From assembly GCF_018860155.1 (NCBI RefSeq), contig NZ_JAHKNI010000001.1, positions 1,147,311 to 1,211,310 of the forward strand: 64,000 nt of DNA. Reading direction: 5' to 3'. This DNA comes from Nocardia albiluteola (GTDB lineage: Bacteria > Actinomycetota > Actinomycetes > Mycobacteriales > Mycobacteriaceae). The notes beneath the pieces were generated by a model, which did not search any database, was not told the DNA's origin, and saw nothing but the letters and a program-made list of their open reading frames with translations. A program made the position numbers and the translations under genes. Below are positions 27,247 to 35,144 of this stretch, piece by piece. Position 1 is the stretch's first letter. Each line of letters opens with the position of its first letter.

Positions 27247-28104
27247 ATGACGATCGGGATCGCCGGGGTGCGGGTGGGGCACTGGTCGGATCCGGCGGCG
27301 GAGACCGGGTGCACGGTGCTGACACTGCCGGAGGGGACCGTCGCCTCCTGTGAGGTGCGCGGCGGTGCGCCGGCCAGCCGGGAGCTGGATCTGCTCGCGC
27401 CGGACAAGACGGTGAATTCCGTCGACGCGATTCTGCTGACCGGGGGCTCGGCCTTCGGGCTCGCGGCGGCCGACGGGGTGATGCGTTATCTCGAGGAGCA
27501 GGGGCGTGGCGTCGTCACGCCCGGCGGGCGGGTGCCGATCGTGCCGACGATGGCGCTGTTCGATCTGGCCGCGGGCGATCCGGCCGTGCGGCCTACCGCG
27601 GAGCACGGATATGCCGCGGCCGCGGCGGCCTCGGGGGAGCAGATTCTGCGCGGGCGGGTGGGCGCGGGCACCGGCGCGTACACCTCGCAGTGGCGGGGGC
27701 CGGAGCGGCGGCCCGGCGGGATCGTTTGTGCGGAAAAGACTCTGGGCGAGCTGGTGGTGGTCGCGGTGTGCGCGGTCAACGCCTTCGGCGACATCGACGA
27801 CGGAAGCGGCGGGATCTGTCTGGACTCGGCCGCGATCTTCGAGGCGCTGCGGGAGGCGGCCGCGCCGCGCACCCACACCACCATCGGTGCTGTGATCACC
27901 AATGCCCGCCTGGACAAGGTCGGCTGCCATATCGTCGCCCAAGGCGCGCACGACGGGCTCGCCCGCGCGCTCACGCCCCCGCACACCCGGTTCGACGGCG
28001 ACGGCATCATTGCCGCGGCCACCGGTTCGGTCGACGCCGCGGTCGATACGGTCCGGCTGCTGGCGCTCGCCGCCGTTGCCGAGGCAATCCGCTCGGTGGG
28101 GTGA
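27247..28104 (+). CDS. P1 (DmpA/S58) family peptidase
   Basis: The 285-residue protein matches the self-cleaving S58 aminopeptidase family: AILLTGGSAFGLAAADGVMR, a GAGTGAY segment, GDIDDGSGGICLD, and the block TTIGAVITNARLDKVGCHIV. By alignment with DmpA, autoprocessing should occur just before the first Thr of TTIGAV, making Thr the N-terminal nucleophile instead of Ser. AHDGLARAL and the terminal helices complete the fold. Members hydrolyse N-terminal D- or beta-amino acids. GGAGGAGAG precedes the ATG. Confidence 0.9.
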   Translation: MTIGIAGVRVGHWSDPAAETGCTVLTLPEGTVASCEVRGGAPASRELDLLAPDKTVNSVDAILLTGGSAFGLAAADGVMRYLEEQGRGVVTPGGRVPIVPTMALFDLAAGDPAVRPTAEHGYAAAAAASGEQILRGRVGAGTGAYTSQWRGPERRPGGIVCAEKTLGELVVVAVCAVNAFGDIDDGSGGICLDSAAIFEALREAAAPRTHTTIGAVITNARLDKVGCHIVAQGAHDGLARALTPPHTRFDGDGIIAAATGSVDAAVDTVRLLALAAVAEAIRSVG

Positions 28105-28323
28105 GCCATTCCCGGCGCATTGCCCGGGTTCGGAATAATTCGGGCGGATCCCGCGGAAAAATACAGAATGGCGGGCCGGTTTCGATATTTCGTTCACGCC
28201 CACGGACCGCTGGGGGAACCTACGCTCTCAGCGAACCCGTTGGTACCAGCGGACACCAGGGCTCCGGACCCGGCTAGAGTAGGCTCGGCAGGTCGGAGTG
28301 CAGTGACAGAAAGAGAGCAGCAC

Positions 28324-28974
28324 GTGGGTATGTACGAGAACAGGCAGGCAGCGGCCGAGCCCGTCGTTGGGTCCGGCTTCTCCGCTACGCCCGTCAACCG
28401 GGCCGCGTCGGGCGGGCTTTCTTGGGGCGATTCTCTGTACGATCGCCTACTCGCCCAGCGAATTATCGTCCTGGGTCAGGAAGTGGACGACGAGATTGCC
28501 AATAAACTGTGCGCTCAGATGCTTCTGCTGGCCGCGGAGGATCCGGACGCCGATATCTCGATGTATATCAACTCTCCCGGCGGTTCCATTACTGCCGGAA
28601 TGGCCATCTTCGACACGATGAACCTGATTTCCTGCGACGTCGCCACCTACGCGATGGGAATGGCCGCGTCGATGGGTCAGTTCCTGCTGACGGCGGGCGC
28701 GCGTGGCAAGCGTCATGCGCTGCCGAACGCCGAAATCCTGATGCACCAGCCGTCGTCCGGCATCGGTGGTAGCGAGTCGGACATCAAGATCCAGGCCGAC
28801 CGGCTGCGCCGCATGAAGCTGCGCATGGCCACCTTGATCGCCGACCTGAGCGGGCAGACCGCGGAGCAGATCACCGAGGATTCGGAGCGCGACCGCTGGT
28901 TCTCCGCCGAGGAGGCCCGCGATTACGGTCTGGTCGACGAGGTGATCAGTCGCACGCCGGTCGCCGCGAAGTAG
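28324..28974 (+). CDS. clpP: ATP-dependent Clp protease proteolytic subunit (orphan copy)
   Basis: Started at GTG 28324 (ATG 28330 is an alternative), the protein has 216 residues. The catalytic triad is visible: Ser in YAMGMAASMGQF, His in AEILMHQPSSG, and Asp in SERDRWFSAEEARDYGLVDE. The oxyanion and structural block SMYINSPGGSITAGMAIFDT is intact. ClpP forms tetradecamers that degrade proteins fed by ClpX or ClpC. Actinomycetes normally carry a clpP1-clpP2 pair beside tig and clpX, but here the gene is single between a peptidase and a TetR gene. It is probably an accessory ClpP. A 14-residue or longer propeptide (YENRQAAAEPVV) is likely removed. Confidence 0.93.
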   Translation: MGMYENRQAAAEPVVGSGFSATPVNRAASGGLSWGDSLYDRLLAQRIIVLGQEVDDEIANKLCAQMLLLAAEDPDADISMYINSPGGSITAGMAIFDTMNLISCDVATYAMGMAASMGQFLLTAGARGKRHALPNAEILMHQPSSGIGGSESDIKIQADRLRRMKLRMATLIADLSGQTAEQITEDSERDRWFSAEEARDYGLVDEVISRTPVAAK

Positions 28975-28995
28975 TTCTCGACGCTGCACCGCCCA

Positions 28996-29025
28996 GGGCC
29001 GCCGTTCCGTTCGGGACGGCGGCCC
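28996..29025 (+). terminator. clpP terminator
   Basis: A 13-bp stem with one G-T pair (GGGCCGCCGTTCC at 28996-29008 with 29013-29025) and a GTTC tetraloop lies 22 bp after the clpP stop, followed by TTCGC. Confidence 0.75.
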
Positions 29026-29055
29026 TTCGCATGTGCGGGGTGCGATGCGCGGAAT

Positions 29056-29721
29056 TTATTGGCGCTGTAGCCATTCGGACAGCAGGGCGCGTTCGGCCGC
29101 GGTGAGCCCGGGCAGGGCGGCCGGATCGAGCGCGACGGGCTCGGGGGGTGCGGGGGCATCGGTGAGGATCGCGCGAGTCACCGCGTCGTACATCGCGTCG
29201 GCGAGGCCGGGGTCGCGGTCCCCCGGGGCCGTGGCCAGCAGCGTCAGCAGTACGCCGGTGCCGGCGGAGTGAATGAGCTCGACGGCTCGCCGCTCGCCGA
29301 CCCGGAGCCTGCCCGCCGTGGCGACGCGGCGCACCCGGGTGCGCAGCACCTCGACCCCGGCGGCCGCCGCGGGTGAGTGCCCGCTGCGGTGCGGATCGGT
29401 GAGCAGGCCGAAAACGGCCGGGTTGGCCAGGGCGAAGTCGATGTGCATGTCCCATCCGGCGCGCAGGTCCGCGACCGGATCGCTATCCGGCGCGACGGCT
29501 TTCGCCTCGACGTAGGTGGCGAAGACGTGTTCGGCGACGGCGTCGAGCAGCGCGTCCTTGTCCTCGAAGAAGCGGTAGATGGCTGGGGGCTGCAGGCCAG
29601 CGGATTGTGCGACCGCCCTGATGGTGACCGCCCCCGGGCCTTGCTCGCGCAGGAGTTGCGCGGCGACCTCCACGATGCTCGCCCGCGTCTGGTGCCTGGT
29701 TCCCGACCTCGTCTCTGCCAT
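29056..29721 (-). CDS. TetR family regulator
   Basis: From ATG 29721 the protein has 221 residues. The DNA-binding domain covers HQTRASIVEVAAQLLREQGP and LQPPAIYRFFEDKDALLDAV. A TetR C-terminal domain follows, with VFGLLTDPHRSG and a GTGVLLTLLA helix. It is divergent from a quinone-reductase-like SDR, separated by 78 bp that contain two dyads. The frame is open much further upstream, but that part overlaps the SDR gene and is a shadow. It is likely a repressor of the SDR gene. Confidence 0.9.
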   Translation of the reverse strand: MAETRSGTRHQTRASIVEVAAQLLREQGPGAVTIRAVAQSAGLQPPAIYRFFEDKDALLDAVAEHVFATYVEAKAVAPDSDPVADLRAGWDMHIDFALANPAVFGLLTDPHRSGHSPAAAAGVEVLRTRVRRVATAGRLRVGERRAVELIHSAGTGVLLTLLATAPGDRDPGLADAMYDAVTRAILTDAPAPPEPVALDPAALPGLTAAERALLSEWLQRQ

Positions 29722-29730
29722 GTGGCCATC

Positions 29731-29778
29731 ATAGCGATTGTTGCTATCGTGGTTATTAACGTTGATATTATCAGCGTT
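29731..29778. promoter_or_regulatory. Two dyad operators between TetR and SDR genes
   Basis: The first dyad is ATAGC-N7-GCTAT at 29731-29747. The second is AACGTTGATA-T-TATCAGCGTT at 29758-29778, with 9 of 10 arm positions matching. Both lie in the 78-bp divergent gap and fit a TetR repressor acting on both promoters. Confidence 0.65.
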
Positions 29779-29799
29779 ATAACCGCGAGAGGATGCATC

Positions 29800-30663
29800 A
29801 TGATCATCGTTACCGGCGCAAACGGCCAGCTCGGCTCCCGGATCGTCGACAGGCTGCTCGATCGGCTGCCCGCCGAACGGGTGGGCGCCAGCGTTCGCGA
29901 CACCGGCACGGCCCGCACGCTGGCCGCGCGCGGAGTGCGCGTGCGCCGTGGCGACTACGGCGAGCCCGGCTCGCTGGCCGCGGCGTTCGAGGGTGCGTCG
30001 CAGGTGCTCGTCGTCTCGGCGGGCTCGACGGGTGCGGCAGCGGTCGCCCAGCATCGCGCGGCGATCGACGCCGCGCGCGCGGCCGGCGCGAAACGAATCC
30101 TCTACACCAGTCATCAAGGCGCGGCGGCGGATTCGCGCTTCGCGCCGATGCCCGACCATGCCGCGACCGAGCGCTACCTCGCGACGACCGGCACGCCGTT
30201 CACCGCCCTGCGTAACGGCTTCTACGCCGGCACCATCGCGCGCCTGCTCGGCGGCGCGCTCGAGACCGGCGAACTCGTCGCGCCGGCCGACGGCCCCGTT
30301 TCCTGGACCGCGCACGCTGACCTTGCCGAGGCGGCCGCGACCCTGCTCGCCGACGAGGGCCGCCTCGACGGCCCCACCCCGCCCCTGACCGCGCCCACCG
30401 CCCACGACCTGGCCGACATCGCCGCCATGCTCAGCGAACTCACCAGCCGCCCGATCCGTCGCGTCGTCGCCGACGACGCCGAATGGACCGCCACGATGAT
30501 CGCCCACGGCGTCCCCGCCGCCCAGGCGGAGCTGCTGCTCGGCATGTTCCACGCCTCGCGCCGCGGGGAGTTCGCCGCCACCGACCCCGAGCTCGAGACG
30601 CTGATCGGGCGTCCGGCCACGCCTGTCTTGTCTGTCCTGCAGGAAATCGTGGGCCGGTCCTGA
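29800..30663 (+). CDS. NmrA/QOR2-like NAD(P)H-binding oxidoreductase
   Basis: The 287-residue protein begins MIIVTGANGQLGSRIVDRLL, an atypical SDR Rossmann motif with ASVRD as the cofactor-selectivity segment (favouring NADPH). It continues with VLVVSAGSTG and RILYTSHQGA. The arrangement matches NAD(P)H:quinone oxidoreductase type 2 and related NmrA-like proteins, which lack the Tyr-x-x-x-Lys catalytic pair of classical SDRs. It probably reduces quinones or acts as a redox sensor. It is transcribed divergently from a TetR regulator with two operator-like dyads between. Confidence 0.88.
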   Translation: MIIVTGANGQLGSRIVDRLLDRLPAERVGASVRDTGTARTLAARGVRVRRGDYGEPGSLAAAFEGASQVLVVSAGSTGAAAVAQHRAAIDAARAAGAKRILYTSHQGAAADSRFAPMPDHAATERYLATTGTPFTALRNGFYAGTIARLLGGALETGELVAPADGPVSWTAHADLAEAAATLLADEGRLDGPTPPLTAPTAHDLADIAAMLSELTSRPIRRVVADDAEWTATMIAHGVPAAQAELLLGMFHASRRGEFAATDPELETLIGRPATPVLSVLQEIVGRS

Positions 30664-30786
30664 GTGTGCCCCACCCACGGCGCCCGGTCCGATGCGCTCT
30701 GTGAGATCGGTTGGCCGCCAATGGCACTCGGCTCGAGGCGTCATCTGGAACCGAGATCCCGCAGGCGCAGCGGCCCTGCCGCATTC

Positions 30787-31158
30787 TCAGCTCGCAGCCT
30801 TCGTCAGGGCGGCATCGAGGTTGCGCTCCACCCAGGCGCGCAGGTTGTTCAGTGGCACCGCCGCGCTCTCACCCAGTTCGGTGAGGGCGTATTCGACGTG
30901 CAGCGGAACGGCCGGATAGACCGTCCGGTCGACCAGGCCGAAATCCTCCATGCGGCGCAGTGTTTGGGTCAGGACCTTGGGGCTGATGCCCTGCAGCCGG
31001 CGCTGGAGCTCGCCGAACCGTTGTGGGCCGTCCTCGAGCACGCCGATCGCCAGCGCGGACCACTTGTTCGCGAGCAGATCCAACATCGGCCGGCACGGGC
31101 ACTGCGTGGAGTAGACGTCGTGGTGCGCGTGCCGTCCGGTCGGGCAGCTTGTCGGCAT
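30787..31158 (-). CDS. HxlR family transcriptional regulator
   Basis: From ATG 31158, with GAGGAG upstream, the protein has 123 residues. It shows CPCRPMLDLLANKWSALAIG, QRFGELQRRL, GISPKVLTQTLRRMEDFGLV and the wing YALTELGES, all HxlR hallmarks. Several N-terminal cysteines (TSCPTGRHAHHDVYSTQCPC) could act in redox or quinone sensing, as in QorR-type members. It is divergent from a quinone-oxidoreductase-like gene at 31293, across a palindrome at 31177-31200. This is the second HxlR/oxidoreductase pair in the window. Confidence 0.9.
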   Translation of the reverse strand: MPTSCPTGRHAHHDVYSTQCPCRPMLDLLANKWSALAIGVLEDGPQRFGELQRRLQGISPKVLTQTLRRMEDFGLVDRTVYPAVPLHVEYALTELGESAAVPLNNLRAWVERNLDAALTKAAS

Positions 31159-31176
31159 TGCTGATCTCCTCACCAG

Positions 31177-31200
31177 GCAGCTTTCCTCGAGGAAAGTTGC
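31177..31200. promoter_or_regulatory. Palindromic HxlR operator candidate
   Basis: CTTTCCTCGAGGAAAG at 31181-31196 is a perfect 16-bp palindrome, and it extends to 24 bp (31177-31200) with one mismatched pair. A weaker GTA-N-CCCC/GGGG-N-TAC dyad follows at 31216-31233. Both are in the divergent gap between HxlR and the oxidoreductase. Confidence 0.7.
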
Positions 31201-31292
31201 AGCTCTTGATGGTAAGTACCCCCTCGGGGATACCTTCACCTCCGTCAACAGGGAGACCGCCCGAGGTCTTCCGCGAATCGAGAGGTGACGCG

Positions 31293-32258
31293 ATGTCCGC
31301 GGACACGATGCGTGCGGTGGTACTGGAGAGTTTCGGCGATTCGAGCGCGCTTCGGGTGCGGGAGGTGCCCCGCCCCGAGCCGCTGCCGACCGAGGTGCTG
31401 GTGCGGGTGCACGCGGCGGGGGTCAACCCGGTGGATTGGAAGACCCGCGGCGGCGGCGGGATGGCGGGGGTGCTCGGCGAGCCGCCGCTCGTGCTCGGCT
31501 GGGACGTGTCCGGAGTGGTGGAGGCGGTCGGCTTCGGCGTGACCGCGCTGCGGCCCGGCGACGAGGTCTACGGCATGCCACGGTTTCCACACGCGGCCGG
31601 CGGCTATGCCGAGTATGTGACCGCCCCGTCGCGGCAATTCGCCCGCAAGCCGGTCACCGCGAATCACGAGCAGGCCGCGGCCGTGCCGCTGGCGGCCCTG
31701 ACCGCCTGGCAGGCCCTGGTGGACGCCGCCGACGTGCGGGCGGGACAGCGCGTGCTCGTGCATGCCGCCGCGGGCGGGGTGGGGCATTTCGCGGTCCAGT
31801 TCGCGAAACACCTTGGCGCCCAAGTGATTGCCACGGCAAGCAGCAGGAACCACGACTGGCTGCGGCAGCTCGGCGCGGACGAGGTCGTCGACTACACCAC
31901 GGTCCGGTTCGAGGATGCCGTGGGCGATGTCGATGTCGTCATCGATCTGGTCGGCGACGAGCATGACAAGACCTCGTCGCGCTCGCTGCGGGTGCTGCGA
32001 CAGGGCGGCGTGATCGTTGCCGTCCCCAGCGGGGTTTCCCCCGAATTGGCCGACGCGGCAGCGGAACTCGGCGTGCGGTCGACGCCCTTCCTCGTGGAGC
32101 CGGACGGTCCGGCCCTGACCCGGATCGCGGATCTCATCGACGACGGGCAGGTGCGGGTGGAGGTTGCGGAGGTCTTCCCGCTGGAACAGGCCGCCGCCGC
32201 GCACGACCGGGGTGAGAACGGCCGCACACGCGGCAAGCTCGTGCTGCGGGTTGCCTAG
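31293..32258 (+). CDS. NADP-dependent quinone oxidoreductase-like MDR protein
   Basis: The 321-residue protein starts MSADTMRAVVLESFGDSSAL, with GAGAGG upstream. It has the GroES-like N-terminal domain (HAAGVNPVDWKTR, LGWDVSGVVEAVGFGV) and a Rossmann domain with VLVHAAAGGVGHFAVQFAKHL. No zinc-binding cysteines are present, so it belongs to the zinc-independent quinone reductase branch of the medium-chain dehydrogenases. It should reduce quinones or enones with NADPH. Control by the divergent HxlR gene is likely. It ends at a bidirectional hairpin. Confidence 0.92.
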   Translation: MSADTMRAVVLESFGDSSALRVREVPRPEPLPTEVLVRVHAAGVNPVDWKTRGGGGMAGVLGEPPLVLGWDVSGVVEAVGFGVTALRPGDEVYGMPRFPHAAGGYAEYVTAPSRQFARKPVTANHEQAAAVPLAALTAWQALVDAADVRAGQRVLVHAAAGGVGHFAVQFAKHLGAQVIATASSRNHDWLRQLGADEVVDYTTVRFEDAVGDVDVVIDLVGDEHDKTSSRSLRVLRQGGVIVAVPSGVSPELADAAAELGVRSTPFLVEPDGPALTRIADLIDDGQVRVEVAEVFPLEQAAAAHDRGENGRTRGKLVLRVA

Positions 32259-32282
32259 ACCGCCTAGGCCACAGCGAGTTTC

Positions 32283-32314
32283 GCCCCCGCGGGTCGAGTG
32301 CTAGCCGCGGGGGC
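32283..32314. terminator. Bidirectional hairpin between convergent genes
   Basis: A 10-bp perfect G+C-rich stem (GCCCCCGCGG at 32283-32292 with 32305-32314) lies between the oxidoreductase stop (32258) and the convergent carboxypeptidase stop (32319). Confidence 0.7.
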
Positions 32315-32318
32315 CGGA

Positions 32319-33260
32319 CTACCGTGCGCCGAACGGCAGCACGCTCAGCAGCGGCAGTGCGCTGACCGTCGGGCCGAAGCCCCAGTCCAGCATGTGTTCG
32401 GCGTCGGACGCGGCGACGGCGCCGTCGCCGGGGGAGCTGTGCAGGACCACGCCGATCAGGGGGTGGCCTGCGCGGACGGCCTCGAAGAGCAGGCAGGTGC
32501 CCGCGGCGTCGGTGCTGCCGGTCTTGATGCCGGTGGCGCCCGGGTAGTCGCTCAACAGGCGGTTGGTGGTCCGCCAGACGTGGTCGCGGTGGCCGGGGGC
32601 GGCAGGCAGGTGATAGCTCCGCAGCCGGACGACGTCGCGGAAGGCCGGGAGGTTCATCGCGCGCATGCCGAGCCTCACCAGGTCGGCGGGGGTGGACTGA
32701 GTGGCGCGGTCGGTCGGGTTGGGCAGCCCGCTGGGATCGCTGAAATGCGTTCCCGCCATGCCGAATTGGCGCGCGGTGGCATTCATCTTCGCGATGAACG
32801 CGTCCTGGCCGGGGCCGAACGACTCGGCCAGGGCGTAGGCGGCGTCGCAGCCCGAGGGCAGCAGCATCGCGTAGAGCAGCTCCCGCGCGGTGAGCACCTC
32901 GCCGGGCACCAGGCCCGCGGCGCTGCCGTCGTACTTGGCGTCGTAGGCGATGATGCCCTGCGGCACGGTGATATTCCGGTCGAGGTCGCCGGAGTTGAGC
33001 ACGACCAGCGCCGTCATCACCTTGACGAGGCTGCCGATCGGGGCCGGGGTGTTGGCCTGCCGCGACCACAGCGGGAGGCCGGTGGTCGCGTCGGCGAGCT
33101 CCGCCTCCTGCGCATGGATTCCCATGGGCTCGGCCACGGGCTGGGGGAACAGTTGAGTGTGGGACGCGGTGGGCGTGGCGGCCGCGGATCCGGCGACCAC
33201 GGTCAGCGCGCCGGCGAGGGCGGCAAGCATCATTCTGGCAAATGGCTGCATGGGGCACAT
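32319..33260 (-). CDS. D-alanyl-D-alanine carboxypeptidase (peptidase S11)
   Basis: The protein has about 313 residues and starts MCPMQPFARMMLAALAGAL with a signal peptide, so it acts outside the membrane on peptidoglycan. The active-site Ser and Lys are in APIGSLVKVMTAL (SxxK). The KTG box is GATGIKTGSTDAAG. The second motif, usually SxN, reads LLPSGCDAAY, giving SGC. It trims terminal D-Ala from peptide stems and so controls cross-linking. A terminator separates it from the P450 operon upstream on the same strand, so co-transcription is not indicated. Confidence 0.9.
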   Translation of the reverse strand: MCPMQPFARMMLAALAGALTVVAGSAAATPTASHTQLFPQPVAEPMGIHAQEAELADATTGLPLWSRQANTPAPIGSLVKVMTALVVLNSGDLDRNITVPQGIIAYDAKYDGSAAGLVPGEVLTARELLYAMLLPSGCDAAYALAESFGPGQDAFIAKMNATARQFGMAGTHFSDPSGLPNPTDRATQSTPADLVRLGMRAMNLPAFRDVVRLRSYHLPAAPGHRDHVWRTTNRLLSDYPGATGIKTGSTDAAGTCLLFEAVRAGHPLIGVVLHSSPGDGAVAASDAEHMLDWGFGPTVSALPLLSVLPFGAR

Positions 33261-33515
33261 TGTGCCGCCAGACCCGATCGAAACGCGGGATTTGCACGCT
33301 GAACACGCATTTTCAGTGGCAGCGGACACTCGCACCCGCTGGGTCACTCGCCCCGGCCCCTGTGGTGGGGCGGTGATCGGGTTTGCTGGCACGTCCGATC
33401 TCGGGCGCGGCGGTACATCGAGCGGATGGGGGCGGACCACGTCCGGTCGTGCGCTCGAGTGTCTCACGCAACTGGCCTGGTGGTCGGCGGGCATGGCTGG
33501 GGTACGGGATATGAG

Positions 33516-33550
33516 TCCGGGGCGGGGATCCGCCGGATCCCCGCCCCGGA
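33516..33550 (-). terminator. Terminator of the peptide-ferredoxin-P450 operon
   Basis: A 16-bp perfect stem (33516-33531 with 33535-33550, core GGGGCGGGGATCC) has a 3-base loop and lies 11 bp beyond the P450 stop. The rest of the gene-free stretch 33261-33561 shows nothing else definite. Confidence 0.85.
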
Positions 33551-33561
33551 GTGCGTGGTTA

Positions 33562-34785
33562 CTAGGAGGTTTCGGTCCAGGTGACCGGAAGTTCGTGTAC
33601 CCCATAGATGTTCATATCGGTGCGCAGCTTCACCTCCTCCGCCGGAATGGCCAGGGCGAGAGTCGGGAAGCGGCGCAGCAGGCCCTGGAATCCGGCTCGC
33701 ATCTCGATGCGGGCGAGCTGCTGGCCGAGGCACTGGTGGACGCCGTGGCCGAAGGACAGGTGGCCGCGGGCGGTGCGGCGGATGTCCAGGGCATCGGGGT
33801 TCTCGAAGCGCGCGGGGTCGTGGTTGGCCGCGAGCAGCGAGATGACGACGGTCGACCCCTTGGCGATCGTCTCGCCGCCGAGCTCGAGATCCTCCGCGGC
33901 GTAGCGGTAGAGAACATCGACCACGGACAGGTAGCGCATCAGCTCCTCGACGGCGCCGGGCATCAGATCGGGTTCGGCGCGCAGCTCGGCGGCCTGCTCG
34001 GGATACTCCAGGAGCGCAAATGTGCCCAGGCCCAACATGTTCGCGGTGGTCTCGTGCCCGGCGAGCAGCAGCAGGAACGCGATGCCGGTCAGCTCCTCGA
34101 TGGACAGATCGTCCTGGCGGGCCAGATCGGACAGCAGGTCGTCGCCGGGCTCGGCGCGCTTGCTCATGACCAGCTCGGCCAGGTACGTCGTCAGCGCGCC
34201 GTAGGCGGCCATCTTCTCCTCGATCTCCTGGTCCCGGACCAGGAATTTGGCCGAGTTGGACTGGAAGGTGACCCGATCCGCGTAGGGGACGCCGAGCAGC
34301 TCGCAGATCACCAGCGAGGGCACCGGCAGCGCGAACTCCGCGACCAGGTCGACCGGCGGGGTCAGGCTCGCCAGGTGGTCCAGCTGCCGCTCGACGACCT
34401 CGACGATGTGGTCTTCCAGCTGTTTCATGCGCCGGACGGTGAAGGCGCCGGTGAGCTTGCGGCGCAACCGGGTGTGGTCCGGCGGGTCCATGGCGATGAA
34501 CACACCGGGGATCTGCGGCGACGGTTCGCGGTCGGCCGGCAGGTCGGGCAGGTCCTCGAGCGTGTGGAGCACCCCGAGGTCCTGGCGGGAGCTGAAGCGG
34601 GTGTCGGCCAGGAGTTCGCGCAGCGCCCAGTAGCCGGTGACGATCCAGCCCTGGTGTCCGTCCGGGAAGACGATCGGGCTGACCGGGCGGGTCTCGCGCA
34701 GCTCGGCGACCGCGCTGGGCGGGTTGAACGGGCCCGCGTCGCGAGCGGTGGGGAGGCCGTGCGGGATCGAATCTGCTTGGCTCAT
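33562..34785 (-). CDS. Cytochrome P450 in a peptide-ferredoxin operon
   Basis: From ATG 34785 (MSQADSIPHGLPTARDAGPF), with GAGGAAA upstream, the protein has 407 residues. All P450 signatures are intact: the oxygen-binding I-helix LLLLAGHETTANML, the K-helix EELMRYLSV (ExxR), and the heme loop FGHGVHQCLGQQLARIEM. The ADPPDHTRLRRK-type C-helix (AMDPPDHTRLRRKLTGAF) is also typical of CYP105/107-like soluble actinomycete P450s. Electrons should come from the [3Fe-4S] ferredoxin encoded 23 bp upstream. The substrate is unknown. The operon promoter carries an array shared with the neighbouring ABC exporter and DUF4097 gene. Confidence 0.93.
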   Translation of the reverse strand: MSQADSIPHGLPTARDAGPFNPPSAVAELRETRPVSPIVFPDGHQGWIVTGYWALRELLADTRFSSRQDLGVLHTLEDLPDLPADREPSPQIPGVFIAMDPPDHTRLRRKLTGAFTVRRMKQLEDHIVEVVERQLDHLASLTPPVDLVAEFALPVPSLVICELLGVPYADRVTFQSNSAKFLVRDQEIEEKMAAYGALTTYLAELVMSKRAEPGDDLLSDLARQDDLSIEELTGIAFLLLLAGHETTANMLGLGTFALLEYPEQAAELRAEPDLMPGAVEELMRYLSVVDVLYRYAAEDLELGGETIAKGSTVVISLLAANHDPARFENPDALDIRRTARGHLSFGHGVHQCLGQQLARIEMRAGFQGLLRRFPTLALAIPAEEVKLRTDMNIYGVHELPVTWTETS

Positions 34786-34808
34786 CGGGGATTTCCTCAC
34801 GTGACGAT

Positions 34809-34994
34809 TCAGTTGACGATGGTGAGCGCGCCGGACGGGCACAGCCGTGCGGCCTCGCGGATGCCCTCGGGGTCGGCCGCCGTGTCCAGCAGCAGCACGC
34901 GGCCGTCCGCGTCGTCCTGGTCGAAGGCCGTGGGAGCGGTCAGTGCGCACATTCCGGCGCCGATGCAGCGCTCCCGGTCCACCCGGAGTTCCAT
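34809..34994 (-). CDS. [3Fe-4S] ferredoxin
   Basis: The 61-residue protein starts MELRVDRERCIGAGMCALTA. Cysteines 10, 16 and 52 (the last in ARLCPSGA) give the Cys-x5-Cys ... Cys-Pro spacing of the small ferredoxins that reduce soluble actinomycete P450s. The fourth cysteine of 4Fe-4S types is replaced by Ala or Gly. It lies 23 bp ahead of the P450 gene and 9 bp after the short peptide gene, all on one strand. Its job is to pass electrons to that P450, an inference well supported by family precedent. Confidence 0.93.
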   Translation of the reverse strand: MELRVDRERCIGAGMCALTAPTAFDQDDADGRVLLLDTAADPEGIREAARLCPSGALTIVN

Positions 34995-35003
34995 GGGCTG
35001 CCT

Positions 35004-35138
35004 CTACTTCTCGGCGATCGGGCCGCGGGGCGTGGGGAAGATGGTGAGCGCGCCGTTGCGCATCGCCGCGTCGTTGCGGATCATCTTGTGCCCGTTCGCC
35101 TTCCGTGCCCTTGGTGTCGCGGTTGCGGAACTGGTCAT
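35004..35138 (-). CDS. 44-residue peptide heading the ferredoxin-P450 operon
   Basis: ATG 35138 to TAG gives a 44-residue peptide: MTSSATATPRARKANGHK, then MIRNDAAMRNGALTIFPT, then PRGPIAEK. From codon 11 to the end every sense codon ends in G or C, strong evidence that it is translated. GAAGG lies 8 bp upstream of the ATG. It is basic, has no Tyr, Trp or Cys and only one Phe. It lies 9 bp before the ferredoxin gene. It could be a precursor peptide modified by the P450, with leader and core parts, or simply a small accessory protein. Lack of Tyr and Trp argues against the known aryl-crosslinked P450 peptides. Confidence 0.7.
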   Translation of the reverse strand: MTSSATATPRARKANGHKMIRNDAAMRNGALTIFPTPRGPIAEK

Positions 35139-35144
35139 GGGAAT

